From Candidatus Zhuqueibacterota bacterium (GTDB taxonomy: Bacteria > Zhuqueibacterota > Zhuqueibacteria > Thermofontimicrobiales > Thiofontviventaceae): a DNA stretch of 48,588 nucleotides. Location of the stretch: positions 1 through 48,588 of the forward strand of contig JAFGDW010000330.1 of NCBI GenBank assembly GCA_016931935.1, written 5' to 3'. Positions within the stretch are counted from its first letter, which is position 1, and each line of letters opens with the position of its first letter. The translations under genes and the position numbers were made by a program. The notes under the pieces were generated by a model, which saw only the letters and a program-made list of their open reading frames with translations, ran no database searches and was not told the DNA's origin. This document shows, piece after piece, positions 33,614-42,834 of this stretch.

Positions 33614-34417
33614 TTATTGGGGCTTGTCGATCTTAGCGGACGCTGTAAGTTCTTTGACGAGCGCCATATAAAATTTTAAAGCTATTTTCGTATTGCCTTT
33701 ATCATTGGGATGAAATAAATCATAAACGACACCCGGATATGTTTCGCCCCACATATCGCCGCCTTCATAGGGAGGATTAACATTCGGATTGGGTGGATTG
33801 TCAGAATAATCCAAACCAGCTCCATTTTCCATATCGACGAATATAATTTTTATCTTATCATCAGTTCTCGCAGCTAACGATTCAGCGACAGCATTATTGA
33901 ATTGAGTTGTGGGCGCATGCCCACCATTGAACCGGTTGATGATTTTACAAAGGAACACAGTCATGGGATGATCATTCTCAATTGAATAGTTAGATATCGC
34001 ATCCAGCATGTCCATAACCTGGACTGGTTTATTATCCCAGTCATCGCCATTGGTTCCGACATGAATTAGCAGAATATCGGGCTGATATATCTTCAATGCA
34101 ATGATTACCTTGTTAGCAATGGCCGGGATTTGCCATCCCGGATAGGCCTCGCAATTCCAATCATACCAATTATTATTGTTATTTTTCGATCGCGCTCCGT
34201 GTTTCTGCGAGCCGACAAAATCAACATTGATTCCGGAGTCAATCAGCATTTTATATAGAACGTGCCTGTATCCGGTTCGTTCCTCCAACGCTGGAAATTG
34301 GTAGTGTTCACCAGCCGTGATAGAATTACCCACTGGCATTATTTTAACAGGATCCCCTGCCAGTGAATCACAGACGATCAGAATTAAAATTGAAGCAGAT
34401 AGTAAAATTTCTCTCAT
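33614..34417 (-). CDS. Secreted SGNH/GDSL hydrolase (XynB-like)
   Basis: This is an esterase of the SGNH fold with a signal peptide (1 to about 20). Block I is GNSITAG with Ser32, block III is GTNGD with Asn123, and block V is DLFHPND with Asp233 and His236, so the catalytic set is complete. The pattern DFVGSQKHG and AYPGWQI matches XynB-like esterases that deacetylate plant or algal polysaccharides; that activity is inference. Length 267 is normal. It is transcribed after the transketolase subunits, 52 bases downstream of them, with a weak ribosome binding site. Confidence 0.87.
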   Translation of the reverse strand: MREILLSASILILIVCDSLAGDPVKIMPVGNSITAGEHYQFPALEERTGYRHVLYKMLIDSGINVDFVGSQKHGARSKNNNNNWYDWNCEAYPGWQIPAIANKVIIALKIYQPDILLIHVGTNGDDWDNKPVQVMDMLDAISNYSIENDHPMTVFLCKIINRFNGGHAPTTQFNNAVAESLAARTDDKIKIIFVDMENGAGLDYSDNPPNPNVNPPYEGGDMWGETYPGVVYDLFHPNDKGNTKIALKFYMALVKELTASAKIDKPQ

Positions 34418-34469
34418 TTTAGCGCTTTATCAATTTTAAACTTGTCGCGAAGTAGTTTTGAGATTATTT

Positions 34470-35414
34470 TTACGAAATCAACTGCAGCGCGGCATCGGCT
34501 AATTTCTCAGCAGTCATCCCGTAATGTTTAAAAATATCCAGTTGCTTGCCTGGCACGGTGTATTCATCCGGGATGCCCACAATTTTAAATGGAACGCAAA
34601 TCCCTGTTAGCATCAGATAACCGGCGCAAGCCTCGCCCAGCCCGCCATTCACCATATGCTCTTCCACAGTAATCAGGGCTTTGCATTTAGTCGCTGTTTG
34701 GGCGAGCGTTTCTATATCCAATGGTTTGATGGTGTGCATACTGACAACTCGGCAAGAAACGCCCTTTTGCTCAAGTTGCTGCGCAGCCATAAGTGACTGA
34801 ACGACAGTCTCGCCAGTGGCGATAAAAGCGACGTCGCCGCCTTCATGAATAATATTGGCTTTTCCCAATTCAAGCTTATCATCTGGTTTATGAACATGTT
34901 CAATCGCCCGTTTCCCGAATCGAATGTAAACAGGCGACGGCAATTCCGCCGCCAACCTGATGGATTCACGCGTTTCAAAATTATCAGCCGGGACAATGAT
35001 TGAAAGGTTATTGACAGCGCGCAACGCAGCTAAATCGTGCAACGAATGATGGGTTGATCCCAGCGCGCCATAGCTTACTCCCGCGCTAATCCCGATCAGA
35101 TTGACCGGATGATCTGAGTAACAGACATCATTTTTAATTTGTTCGAACGAACGTGCCGTGAGAAAACATGCCGGGGAAACCGCAAACACCTTTTTCCCGG
35201 ATGCCGCCAAACCAGCCGCAATCCCCACCAGGTTTTGTTCAGCAATGCCGACTTCAACAATTTGATCCGGGAATTGTTGGCCAAATGGCGTCAGCTTGCC
35301 CGAACCGCGGGAATCGCTGGTTACGACAACAATGTCTTTGTCATTTTTGGCCAACTCAATTAAGGTTTCCGAAAACACTTCTAAATTGGCTTTTCCTAAT
35401 TCTAATTTATTCAT
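34470..35414 (-). CDS. Transketolase C-terminal subunit
   Basis: This is the pyrimidine-binding plus C-terminal part of a two-subunit, thiamine-diphosphate-dependent transketolase. EVGIAEQN (54-61) contains the catalytic Glu59 that contacts the cofactor. GSTHHSLHDLAALR is the conserved loop, and the C-terminal domain starts near residue 185 (ATGETVVQS). At 314 residues it matches split transketolases rather than the ~650-residue fused form. With the N-terminal subunit 222 bases upstream it would transfer two-carbon units between sugar phosphates in the cytoplasm. Its setting beside a sugar kinase and an isomerase suggests a dedicated catabolic transketolase, as in apulose-4-phosphate cleavage. 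The ribosome binding site is weak. Confidence 0.92.
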   Translation of the reverse strand: MNKLELGKANLEVFSETLIELAKNDKDIVVVTSDSRGSGKLTPFGQQFPDQIVEVGIAEQNLVGIAAGLAASGKKVFAVSPACFLTARSFEQIKNDVCYSDHPVNLIGISAGVSYGALGSTHHSLHDLAALRAVNNLSIIVPADNFETRESIRLAAELPSPVYIRFGKRAIEHVHKPDDKLELGKANIIHEGGDVAFIATGETVVQSLMAAQQLEQKGVSCRVVSMHTIKPLDIETLAQTATKCKALITVEEHMVNGGLGEACAGYLMLTGICVPFKIVGIPDEYTVPGKQLDIFKHYGMTAEKLADAALQLIS

Positions 35415-35636
35415 ATTGAATTTGTTATCCCGTTTAACTTATAAATTGGTAAATTGATTTTTACAGAAAATTTGAAAATGAACTAGTAAAACTCTAATTA
35501 ACCACTGAAGACACAGATAAACACGGAAATAATGACCATTTTTTTTTGTGAATTCTGAGATTTCCGTGGATAGTAAAAAAATAAAAAGATCAGATGATTA
35601 CTTATCATATTTGCACACACCTTTAGGAAATTCAGG
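35415..35636. repeat. Intercistronic hairpin between transketolase subunit genes
   Basis: CACGGAAAT (35522-35530) and ATTTCCGTG (35560-35568) are perfect 9-bp inverse complements around a T-rich loop. The left side reads AACCACTGAAGACACAGATA (35500-35519), a phrase resembling extragenic repeats recalled from other bacterial genomes. A 222-base non-coding gap between two subunits of one enzyme is unusual. The structure could affect their relative expression or simply be an inserted repeat. Confidence 0.45.
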
Positions 35637-36461
35637 TTATATATTTTTTACCACTTGATCCAATTCCCGTATGGCTTGTTCAAACTCTGCATCTGTCGGA
35701 ACATGATGGTGCCATTTGTAATTATTCTCGATAAAGCTAACGCCCTTGCCTTTGATGGTGTGCGCAATAATGACATTTGGCTTTCCTTTTTCAAACGGAA
35801 CGCTATTCAAAACTTCAGTTAGCGCTTCGAAATCATGGCCATCGACATGCCGCACGCTTGCGCCGAACGCAGTAAACTTTTCATCCAAAGGTTCTGTCGC
35901 ACACACATCTTTGACCCATCCGGTGATTTGCAGCTTGTTGTAATCAAGGATGGCCACAAGATTATCCAGCTTATAATGCGAGGCCGTTAACAACGCTTCC
36001 CAATTGGAACCCTCGGCTAATTCACCATCCCCAAGCAATGTAAAGACGTTATTATTCCGTCCGTCTTTTTTCTCCGCCAGCGCAACGCCGACGCAATAGG
36101 ACAGCGCATGACCCAACGCGCCCGAATTATGCTCAATGCCATTCACCTTGCGAGTTGGATGCCCCACATAGTGCGATTGATATTGACAAAGCGTTTCCAA
36201 ATCCGATTCCGGAAAAAAGCCAACATCCGCAAGCACAACATAAAGCGCCTCCACAGAATGGCCTTTGCTTTGTATATAATGATTCCTGTCGCGACCGCTG
36301 AAATTTTCAGGCGTTACGCCTAATACATGATTATAAAGCACATTCAGAATATCAACACATGAAAGGCTGCCGCCGGTATGGCCTGCGTTCGCATGCTTGA
36401 TATATTTCAATAGTTTTTTTCGGTAATCGATCGATTTTGTTTTTAAATCCCTGGTTGTCAT
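35637..36461 (-). CDS. Transketolase N-terminal subunit
   Basis: This is the diphosphate-binding subunit of a split transketolase. GDGELAEG starts the thiamine-diphosphate motif (144-151) that ends at Asn175 (DYN). Conserved active-site histidines are His28 (AGHTGGS), His68 (SKGHS) and His101 (VGHPT). Length 274 fits the family of N-terminal subunits. GAGG lies five bases before the ATG. The partner subunit is encoded downstream. The pair acts in the cytoplasm on ketose phosphates; the donor may be the phosphorylated product of the kinase at 42835. Confidence 0.93.
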   Translation of the reverse strand: MTTRDLKTKSIDYRKKLLKYIKHANAGHTGGSLSCVDILNVLYNHVLGVTPENFSGRDRNHYIQSKGHSVEALYVVLADVGFFPESDLETLCQYQSHYVGHPTRKVNGIEHNSGALGHALSYCVGVALAEKKDGRNNNVFTLLGDGELAEGSNWEALLTASHYKLDNLVAILDYNKLQITGWVKDVCATEPLDEKFTAFGASVRHVDGHDFEALTEVLNSVPFEKGKPNVIIAHTIKGKGVSFIENNYKWHHHVPTDAEFEQAIRELDQVVKNI

Positions 36462-36700
36462 TTGCGCCTCTATTTTCTATCTTTCAATATTATTCTGCAA
36501 TGCGGTTTTACATACGTGAATTGTCAAACGTGAGAAGTGAGAAGTGAGACAAAAAGAACTGCACCGTTCTAGTTTGTTTTAAGTTTGATAAGTTACTTTT
36601 CATTGTTTCAAGTTGCATAAACAGTTGTAGCTAGTTTTTTACGTCTCACGTTTCACGCCTTCGTGCCGCGAATAGCGGTATTTGACGTCTCACTTGTGTT
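36462..36700. repeat. Intergenic gap with inverted GTGAGAC-type repeats
   Basis: Short direct repeats (GAAGTGAGAAGTGAGAC ending at 36550) face inverted copies to the right; AAGTGAGAC at 36542-36550 is matched by GTCTCACTT at 36687-36695, and another CGTCTCACG lies between. No gene is present. The arrangement suggests an extragenic palindromic element between the isomerase and transketolase genes. Confidence 0.4.
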
Positions 36701-38122
36701 TTACTCCTGCAAATACAAATCCCATCCTAAATAATCTTCAATCACAGCCGTCAAAATATTGCTGACATTGCCCCGCACCATCGCCACATGATGCTCAAAA
36801 CCGTTTTTGCACATATATTTCAACAGCATCTGTAGATTTTTAACCCGCGTCACCGCAATGCCGCCGTCCATGCCGTAGACATCGTCGGTAAACTCGCCTT
36901 CGCCAACATAGGTTCGAATCATGCCGAGCGTGTCGTCGGTGGTAATCCGGAAATATGTCATTGGGCCGGATTTCACTTTGCCTTTGATTGCGCCAAAACA
37001 GTTCTCCTGACCCAATGTAGTTCCTAACACATCAAGATTTGATATTTGAATATCGTTCTCAAAAAAGCTTTTTGGATAGTTGCTGCAATGGGTGCACACG
37101 CACATATTGCGATACTCCCCGAAGTTATTATTCCAGTCCAACAACGCCGAAGGCTTGCCAGCCGCCAGCATTAGCATATACATCGAGATAACGCCCGCGA
37201 CATCGACTTCACACGCGCACGGGATTAACCTTTCGCCCAGCATGCTCATGGCAAGACAGGTCGCGCACCCATAATTATCCTGCACCGACGTCCAACATTG
37301 CACACCCGCAGCGTCAATATCATTTTCATGAATCCAGTTGTCGATGGCAATGCCCAGCTTCGCCTGCAATGTAATTTTGGAGTCATGAATAAAAGCCGGG
37401 ATGGCGCCATAGTCCTTAATTTCCTGCACTTTTGTTTTATAGACGCCAGCCTTATCATCAATTTTTTGCGCCGCGCCAATAATTTCCGACAAATCAACCG
37501 GCACGACAGTGATGCCGGAAGCCTGGAAAATTTTCTCACTGGAACGCATGGTCTGAAACGCCGCCGGGCGCGCGCCAATCGCGCCGATGCGAGCGTGTTT
37601 CAATCCGCCGATCACACGGCAGATGCCGGCGAATCGTTGAACATCCGCTTTGAATGCGTCGCTGTCCACTTTGCAGGTATGGTAGGTGGTGTCAGTAAAG
37701 GGAATGCCATATTGATAAAGATTGTTGCAGACGGAGAGCTTGCCGCAGAAAGCGTCCCGGCGGCTCTTCACATCAACTTTATCATTGTCATCGTCTTCGG
37801 CATGAACGAGGATGGGCGCATTCAGCTCAGCATATTTTAACGTGTTGACAATACCGAGCTCATCGCCAAAGTTGGGGAGTGAAATAATTATGCCATCAAT
37901 ATCATTCCGGTTCTGACTGAACAACTCGGCGCATTTTCGCGCATCTTCCAGCGTTTCCACAGCGCCTGTTGGCGTTGCGTCAACGGGCAGGATTACCGTA
38001 TTATAATTCATATTTTTCAACTCGGCGAGCAGCTTCTCCCTCACACCCTTTACGAGTTCAAAATTAAAAAAACCGCGCGTTCCAATTATGATTCCAAATG
38101 TGAGCTTCTGTTTATAAGCCAT
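36701..38122 (-). CDS. L-fucose/L-arabinose isomerase-like protein
   Basis: This is a cytoplasmic ketol isomerase-type enzyme of the FucI/AraA superfamily. Expected metal ligands are Glu305 in ACEVD, Asp329 in LLDWNN and a His in FEHHVAMV (444-445). The N-terminal half (1 to about 165) has the Rossmann-like pattern with IIISLPNFGDE. At 473 residues it is shorter than FucI (about 590) and close to AraA (about 500). It would convert an imported aldose to a ketose for the kinase at 42835. The natural substrate is not readable; FucI-like relatives act on diverse sugars, including sulfoquinovose in some bacteria. GAGGAG lies about 11 bases upstream of the ATG. Confidence 0.82.
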   Translation of the reverse strand: MAYKQKLTFGIIIGTRGFFNFELVKGVREKLLAELKNMNYNTVILPVDATPTGAVETLEDARKCAELFSQNRNDIDGIIISLPNFGDELGIVNTLKYAELNAPILVHAEDDDNDKVDVKSRRDAFCGKLSVCNNLYQYGIPFTDTTYHTCKVDSDAFKADVQRFAGICRVIGGLKHARIGAIGARPAAFQTMRSSEKIFQASGITVVPVDLSEIIGAAQKIDDKAGVYKTKVQEIKDYGAIPAFIHDSKITLQAKLGIAIDNWIHENDIDAAGVQCWTSVQDNYGCATCLAMSMLGERLIPCACEVDVAGVISMYMLMLAAGKPSALLDWNNNFGEYRNMCVCTHCSNYPKSFFENDIQISNLDVLGTTLGQENCFGAIKGKVKSGPMTYFRITTDDTLGMIRTYVGEGEFTDDVYGMDGGIAVTRVKNLQMLLKYMCKNGFEHHVAMVRGNVSNILTAVIEDYLGWDLYLQE

Positions 38123-38226
38123 GATCTTTTAATCTCCTCTTAATGTGTTTCATCTCTTGATCTCTAATATCAATTAATCTATATTGAAGATATAGATTTC
38201 ATGTTTTAAACTATAGCATTTTAAAA

Positions 38227-38299
38227 TTTGACAGGATAACAGGATAGGCAGGATTTACTGGACGATATTTCACAAATCCGATAAATCCGTGAAATCCTG
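38227..38299. repeat. Extragenic inverted repeat, copy 1 (GACAGGATAACAGG type)
   Basis: CAGGATTT (38249-38256) pairs with AAATCCTG (38292-38299). The left edge TTTGACAGGATAACAGGA (38227-38244) recurs exactly, inverted, at 42795-42812. It lies in the 283-base gap between the isomerase and permease genes and has no coding capacity. It is probably a dispersed palindromic element. Confidence 0.5.
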
Positions 38300-38405
38300 A
38301 TATTCTGTCCATATCATTTTTTGATTCTTGATTATCAAGGTTAGGATTCGAACGAAATTAAACGAATTGATCAATATAGAATCTTATAGCCTACCGCTTA
38401 AACAC

Positions 38406-39371
38406 CTATTTCTCTTTCTGAATTTTATCAATGATAATGGCCAGCAAAATCACCAATCCTTTGATAACCTGCTGCCAAAATGGCGACACATTTAATAGCA
38501 CCAAACCATTATTTAGAACACCAATTATGCCCGCGCCAATCACTGTTCCAATGATGGAGCCTTTCCCACCGCTCAACGAGGTGCCGCCGATAACGACCGC
38601 GGCGATGGAGTCGAGTTCATAACCCAGACCGGCGTTGGGCTGCGCCGAGTCGAGACGGGCGGTCACCAGTAATCCGGCAACGCCCGCCAGCGCGCCGGCA
38701 ATCATGTAAACAACGACCAGCACTTTGTTCACATTTACGCCGGAAAGCAGCGCGGCTCGTTCGTTTCCACCTATCGCGTAAATGTATCTGCCGGTTCGGG
38801 TTTTATTCATAAAAAACGCGGCCAACGAAATCACAATGATTGAAATCCACACAGGCATGGGCATTCCTAAAAACCAGCCTGTTCCAATATAAGTGAATTG
38901 GTCGCCCAATTGTGTGATCGGAAAACCCTTCGTGTACAGCATAGTGAGGCCGCGGGCGATGGTAAGCATTGCCAAAGTCGCTACGAACGGGGGCACTTTG
39001 AATTTGGTTATCATAAATCCGTTAAACCAACCGAGAAAAGCGCCTGCCGCCAAAGCTATCCAAATGGCTCCAAACAGCGTCGTCCCGGCAAATAAATTTA
39101 TCCCCTGCATTTCGATGCCGTTTTTAAACAGGCCGGCGGCGATTGCGCCTGTAAACGCAAGAATAGAACCCACCGACAAATCTATGCCGCCGGTCAGGAT
39201 CACCATGGTCATGCCAACGGAAATGCACACATTCACCGAAATTTGCCGGGCCACGTTAAACAGGTTGTCTCTGGTGGCAAAATTCTCGGAAAGGATTGTC
39301 ATGGCGACAGCCATAATAATGAGGGCAATTAAAGGCTGTAAGTTTGAAAAATCAATTTTACGTTTTTTCAT
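38406..39371 (-). CDS. Ribose-type ABC transporter permease (RbsC-like)
   Basis: This is the membrane subunit of a CUT2-type sugar ABC importer (BPD_transp_2 family). The 321 residues hold about eight to ten hydrophobic segments, with the family motifs ILTGGIDLSVGS (about 60-71), GWFNGFMITKFKVPPFVATLAMLT (split across the centre) and SGGKGSIIGTVIGAGIIGVLNNGL near the C-terminus. It should form the channel as a homodimer with the ATPase encoded just upstream (54-base gap). The cargo is a monosaccharide, judged from family, and is set by the binding protein at 41725. The ribosome binding site is weak. Confidence 0.93.
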   Translation of the reverse strand: MKKRKIDFSNLQPLIALIIMAVAMTILSENFATRDNLFNVARQISVNVCISVGMTMVILTGGIDLSVGSILAFTGAIAAGLFKNGIEMQGINLFAGTTLFGAIWIALAAGAFLGWFNGFMITKFKVPPFVATLAMLTIARGLTMLYTKGFPITQLGDQFTYIGTGWFLGMPMPVWISIIVISLAAFFMNKTRTGRYIYAIGGNERAALLSGVNVNKVLVVVYMIAGALAGVAGLLVTARLDSAQPNAGLGYELDSIAAVVIGGTSLSGGKGSIIGTVIGAGIIGVLNNGLVLLNVSPFWQQVIKGLVILLAIIIDKIQKEK

Positions 39372-39425
39372 CTACCACATGTCTTTCAATAATTAAAAAC
39401 TTCAGTCATCGAAGATTCGGTGATT

Positions 39426-40952
39426 TCATTTTGGCAAAGCTGCATGCAATATCTTCTCTTCGGAAAATTCTCTGCGGAAAAATTCACCCGTAAGTTTTCC
39501 GGCGCACATCGTAATGATGCGATCGGAAATAGCCATAATCTCCGGCAGCTCAGATGATACAACCACAATGGCAATCCCCTGGGCGGCAAGATCATCGATA
39601 ATTTTATAAATCTCATTTTTGGCGTTGACATCGATTCCGCGGGTCGGCTCATCGAGAAACAAGATTTTCGGATCGGTCGCCAACCATTTGGAGACAACGA
39701 CTTTTTGCTGGTTGCCGCCGCTCAATTTCATGACAGGTTGACTTGACGAATAGGATTTGATATTCAACTTTTCGCGATACTTCTCCGCCTGATTTTGTTC
39801 CAAAGTCTCATTAAGCATGCCGATTTTGAGAATTTTTTCCATCGAGACAAGGCTTATATTTTGGGAAATCGCCATATTCAGAACCAGACCGTCATGTTTA
39901 CGATCTTCCGGGATAAGCGCAATTCCGGCGTTGATAGCGTCATCCGGGCTGTTAATATTAACAGATTTGCCGTCAATGCAAACAGTCCCGCTCGCCAGCG
40001 TTGTGTGCAGGCCAAATATCGTTTCAAATAGTTCCGTGCGGCCGGCGCCCATGAGCCCATAAATACCGAGCGCTTCAGATGCATGGACATCAAATGAAAT
40101 GTCCCTGAGTAAATATTTTTCACTTTTCCGGGATTTTTTCAGGGACATGTTTTCAACTTTTAGCCGGACATCCCCTCTTTCATGCGGTTGTTTCACAAAG
40201 AAATCTTTAATGTCCCGTCCGACCATGAGCTTGACCACGTCATTAACTGAAATATTTTTCACCGCCGACTCACGAACAGAGCGCCCATCGCGCAGGACAG
40301 TGACATAATCTGCCAGTTGCGTTAGCTCATTCATTTTGTGAGTAATATAAACGATTGCAACGCCATCTCGCTTGAGTGATTCAATCAGTTTGAACAGCGT
40401 ATTGGTCTCGCTTTCCGATAGCGCAGAGGTCGGTTCATCCATAATCAACACACGGACATCAAACGACAGCGCTTTGGCGATCTCGACAATCTGCTGTTGT
40501 CCAATACGCAGCGACGCTATTTTTTGCCTGACATTCGTTTCAAACTCCAGCTCGCTGAGCAGCGCGCGCGCATTCTCTTCCATTTTTTTATAATCGATGA
40601 ATCCGGCTCTGTTTAACGGCTCTTGGCCGAGGTAAATATTTTCCGCGATGGACATATGCGGAACCAACTGCAATTCCTGATGGATGATGGAAATTCCCAC
40701 TTGTCTGGCTTCTGCTGTGTTTTTAAACTCAACCTTTTTTCCGTCCAACAAAAGTTCGCCTTCGTATTCAGTGTACACGCCGGACAGGATATTCATAAGC
40801 GTGGACTTGCCTGCGCCGTTTTCACCAACAACCGCATTCACTTTGCCGGCATACACGCGCAGATCGACCTGATTAAGGGCGAACACGCCGGGAAAGCGCT
40901 TGGTTATTTTCCGGGCTTCGATGACCGCTTTTTCATTTGCGCTTGCTTTCAA
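39426..40952 (-). CDS. Sugar ABC transporter ATP-binding protein (RbsA-like, two ABC domains)
   Basis: This is a CUT2-family double ATPase. The first domain has Walker A GENGAGKST (43-51), signature LRIGQQQ and Walker B LIMDEPTSAL. The second has the degenerate Walker A GLMGAGRTE normal for RbsA-type proteins, signature LSGGNQQK and Walker B LFLDEPTRG. Length 508 is typical. The start is TTG at 40952, which overlaps the stop of the DUF2291 gene (TTGA); a GAGG lies about eight bases upstream and no in-frame ATG precedes the first Walker motif. The overlap implies translational coupling. It energises uptake of the sugar bound by the protein at 41725. Confidence 0.94.
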   Translation of the reverse strand: MKASANEKAVIEARKITKRFPGVFALNQVDLRVYAGKVNAVVGENGAGKSTLMNILSGVYTEYEGELLLDGKKVEFKNTAEARQVGISIIHQELQLVPHMSIAENIYLGQEPLNRAGFIDYKKMEENARALLSELEFETNVRQKIASLRIGQQQIVEIAKALSFDVRVLIMDEPTSALSESETNTLFKLIESLKRDGVAIVYITHKMNELTQLADYVTVLRDGRSVRESAVKNISVNDVVKLMVGRDIKDFFVKQPHERGDVRLKVENMSLKKSRKSEKYLLRDISFDVHASEALGIYGLMGAGRTELFETIFGLHTTLASGTVCIDGKSVNINSPDDAINAGIALIPEDRKHDGLVLNMAISQNISLVSMEKILKIGMLNETLEQNQAEKYREKLNIKSYSSSQPVMKLSGGNQQKVVVSKWLATDPKILFLDEPTRGIDVNAKNEIYKIIDDLAAQGIAIVVVSSELPEIMAISDRIITMCAGKLTGEFFRREFSEEKILHAALPK

Positions 40953-41569
40953 CGGGCGGCCTCAATCTTTAAAGGTACAATAGCGATCTGGCTTGGCTTA
41001 TTCTCCGAATAGATTTCCAGCGCTCCGATAAAATGTATCATTTCACCGGGCTGTATTGAATCCAGTTTTACAATCTCTCTTTGTATAATCAGCCTGTTCA
41101 ATTCGGTCGACATCGCGTTAAAATCCATGCTGTTCTCAAACTCATCGATTTTGAAATAATCGACCGCATCCCGGGCCGCATTGCCGAAAATGTATTTTAT
41201 CTGAAGATTATACATTGCATGCCCGTCTGTTATTGTGACAGGAATTTCGTCAGCGTCAGGCGCCGCTTGCATCGCAACGCCCTTCACCAGGAAACTATAT
41301 TTCGACGTTATCCCGACCGCTTTTCCGTATTGACGAATCAATGCTTCAGGATTATCAGCCAATTGCGAATCAAATAATTTCAAATCAATAGCCGACTTAA
41401 GGATATCATCCCGTTTATTGTCCCAGAAGTATTCGGCTTTCTCTTTCGGATTGAAATCCTTTATGCTTTCCCGTTCCTTTTTCGCATCGAGTTTTTCAAA
41501 GTAGAACGTATTGAAAAGGGCGACAATAACGATCAGGGAAAGGATTGTTATTTTTATGTATTTGTTCAT
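40949..41569 (-). CDS. DUF2291 family protein, ABC-importer associated
   Basis: The 206-residue protein has an N-terminal membrane anchor (about 4-24) and then a mixed alpha/beta periplasmic domain with AVGITSKYSFLVKGVA, IDEFENSMDFNAMSTELNR (central) and GEMIHFIGALEIY. This matches the DUF2291 family, often encoded between the binding protein and ATPase of ribose-type importers. Its job is unknown; an accessory to the binding protein is likely from context. The start is the ATG at 41569, since the TTG at 41578 adds only three residues and has no ribosome binding site. The stop overlaps the ATPase start by four bases. Confidence 0.85.
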   Translation of the reverse strand: MNKYIKITILSLIVIVALFNTFYFEKLDAKKERESIKDFNPKEKAEYFWDNKRDDILKSAIDLKLFDSQLADNPEALIRQYGKAVGITSKYSFLVKGVAMQAAPDADEIPVTITDGHAMYNLQIKYIFGNAARDAVDYFKIDEFENSMDFNAMSTELNRLIIQREIVKLDSIQPGEMIHFIGALEIYSENKPSQIAIVPLKIEAAR

Positions 41570-41620
41570 TTGAATCAATGTTCATTAAGTGAAATGTACT
41601 ACTATTAATGTTAGCAGGAT

Positions 41621-41680
41621 TGGAGTAAAATCCCTTTATGGATTTCACAATACAGCAGCGCATAAAGACGCTGCACTCCA
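41621..41680. other. Predicted three-way-junction structure between binding protein and DUF2291 genes
   Basis: Three perfect 6-bp pairings nest together: outer stem TGGAGT (41621-41626) with ACTCCA (41675-41680), hairpin AAATCC/GGATTT (41628-41645) and hairpin GCAGCG/CGCTGC (41655-41674). In the minus-strand transcript this would form a compact three-way junction just after the binding-protein gene. It may stabilise the upstream message to raise binding-protein levels, or be a repeat element. No T-tract makes it a terminator. Confidence 0.45.
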
Positions 41681-41724
41681 TCAATTTTTTCCTAACTTAA
41701 TCATAACTTGCAAAAAATGAAAAG

Positions 41725-42681
41725 CTAATTTGCTTTCCCATACGCTGCGTAATTGCCTACATTTTCTTGTGTGACCAGCTCCACGGCCACAGGGATTTTT
41801 TGACTAAAATCACGATCGCCTTTGATGTATTTATCTGCAAATTCGGCGGCTGTTTTAGCCATTGTTTTGGGGAACTGCATCCCGGTGGCTTCTATCTTGC
41901 CATCCCGGATGGCGTCAACCACGTCAGCGGCGCCATCGAAACCAAAGATCATAATTTTATCCGCTTTGCCTGCCGCATTCACTGCCTGATACGCGCCCAT
42001 GGCCATGGCGTCGTTGCCGCAGAAGACTGCATCAATATTGCGGTGCGCCTGGAGCATGGATTCCATAACTTCCATCGCTTTGTTGCGATCGAATTCGCCA
42101 GTCTGCTGGGCGGCCATTTTCAGATCGGGATAGTTATCCACTACACTGTGGAAACCTTTAGAGCGGTTCCACGTGTTGTTATCGCCAACCAGGCCAAGCA
42201 GTTCGACGTAGCTGCCTTTCCCCTTAAGCTTTTTCACAAAATACTGCCCGAGCAGCACACAGCCCGAATAATTATCTGACAGAATTTGGGAAACAGCCAC
42301 ATCGTTGGCGTCGATTTCCCTGTCCATGCAAAAAACCGGGATGCCAGCTTGTTTTGCTGCTTTTACATTTGCCACCGATCCTTTAGCATCGGTGGGATTG
42401 AATAAAATTGCTTTAAATCCCGAAGCAATAATGTTGTCGAAATGCTCTGTCTCTTTGGAAGGATTATTTTGGGAGTCAAAAATAACAGCTTCATAGCCAA
42501 GCTCTTCAGCGCGCTGTTTCGCGGTTTCCCCAAGCACGACAAACCACGGATTATTCAATGTTGAAATAACAACAGCTATTTTTTTGACCGTTTTATCCGA
42601 TTTGTTTGAAGAACAGGAAAATAGCGACATTCCGATCAGTAGAGTGCATGTAAATTGAACAACGAAGTGTTTTAATTTCAT
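41725..42681 (-). CDS. Ribose-type sugar-binding lipoprotein (RbsB-like)
   Basis: This is the periplasmic substrate-binding component of the ABC importer (Peripla_BP_4 family). A lipoprotein signal ends LFSC with Cys23. The mature protein has the motifs [46 protein letters not shown] and [10 protein letters not shown] typical of ribose/galactose/allose-binding proteins. AGGGGA lies about eight bases before the ATG. It is the first transporter gene transcribed, after the kinase. The bound sugar is unknown; the downstream isomerase and transketolase make an aldopentose or branched pentose plausible. Confidence 0.93.
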   Translation of the reverse strand: MKLKHFVVQFTCTLLIGMSLFSCSSNKSDKTVKKIAVVISTLNNPWFVVLGETAKQRAEELGYEAVIFDSQNNPSKETEHFDNIIASGFKAILFNPTDAKGSVANVKAAKQAGIPVFCMDREIDANDVAVSQILSDNYSGCVLLGQYFVKKLKGKGSYVELLGLVGDNNTWNRSKGFHSVVDNYPDLKMAAQQTGEFDRNKAMEVMESMLQAHRNIDAVFCGNDAMAMGAYQAVNAAGKADKIMIFGFDGAADVVDAIRDGKIEATGMQFPKTMAKTAAEFADKYIKGDRDFSQKIPVAVELVTQENVGNYAAYGKAN

Positions 42682-42767
42682 GGCGGTTTCCCCTGGTTTT
42701 ATTAATCCTGAATTTTCATTTTTAAAAAACTATTCAATAAAAAAATTAGACGAGATGAACAAGATTT

Positions 42768-42812
42768 ACAGGATAATTGGTTCGCATCATCCTGTCCTGT
42801 TATCCTGTCAAA
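42768..42812. repeat. Extragenic inverted repeat, copy 2 (opposite orientation)
   Basis: ACAGGATAA (42768-42776) pairs with TTATCCTGT (42800-42808). TCCTGTTATCCTGTCAAA (42795-42812) is the exact inverse complement of 38227-38244. It lies between the kinase and binding-protein genes. The two copies bracket the transporter genes in opposite orientation. Confidence 0.5.
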
Positions 42813-42834
42813 AAATCTTTTAAATTATAAATCA

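Noticed and set aside
34470..38122. Sulfoquinovose breakdown by the sulfoglycolytic transketolase route
   Set aside because: FucI-like isomerase and split transketolase would fit, but a kinase is present and no sulfosugar reductase, dehydrogenase or sulfonate exporter is seen.
39795..40872. Plus-strand open frames opposite the ATPase gene
   Set aside because: They mirror a strongly conserved gene and have no independent coding evidence.
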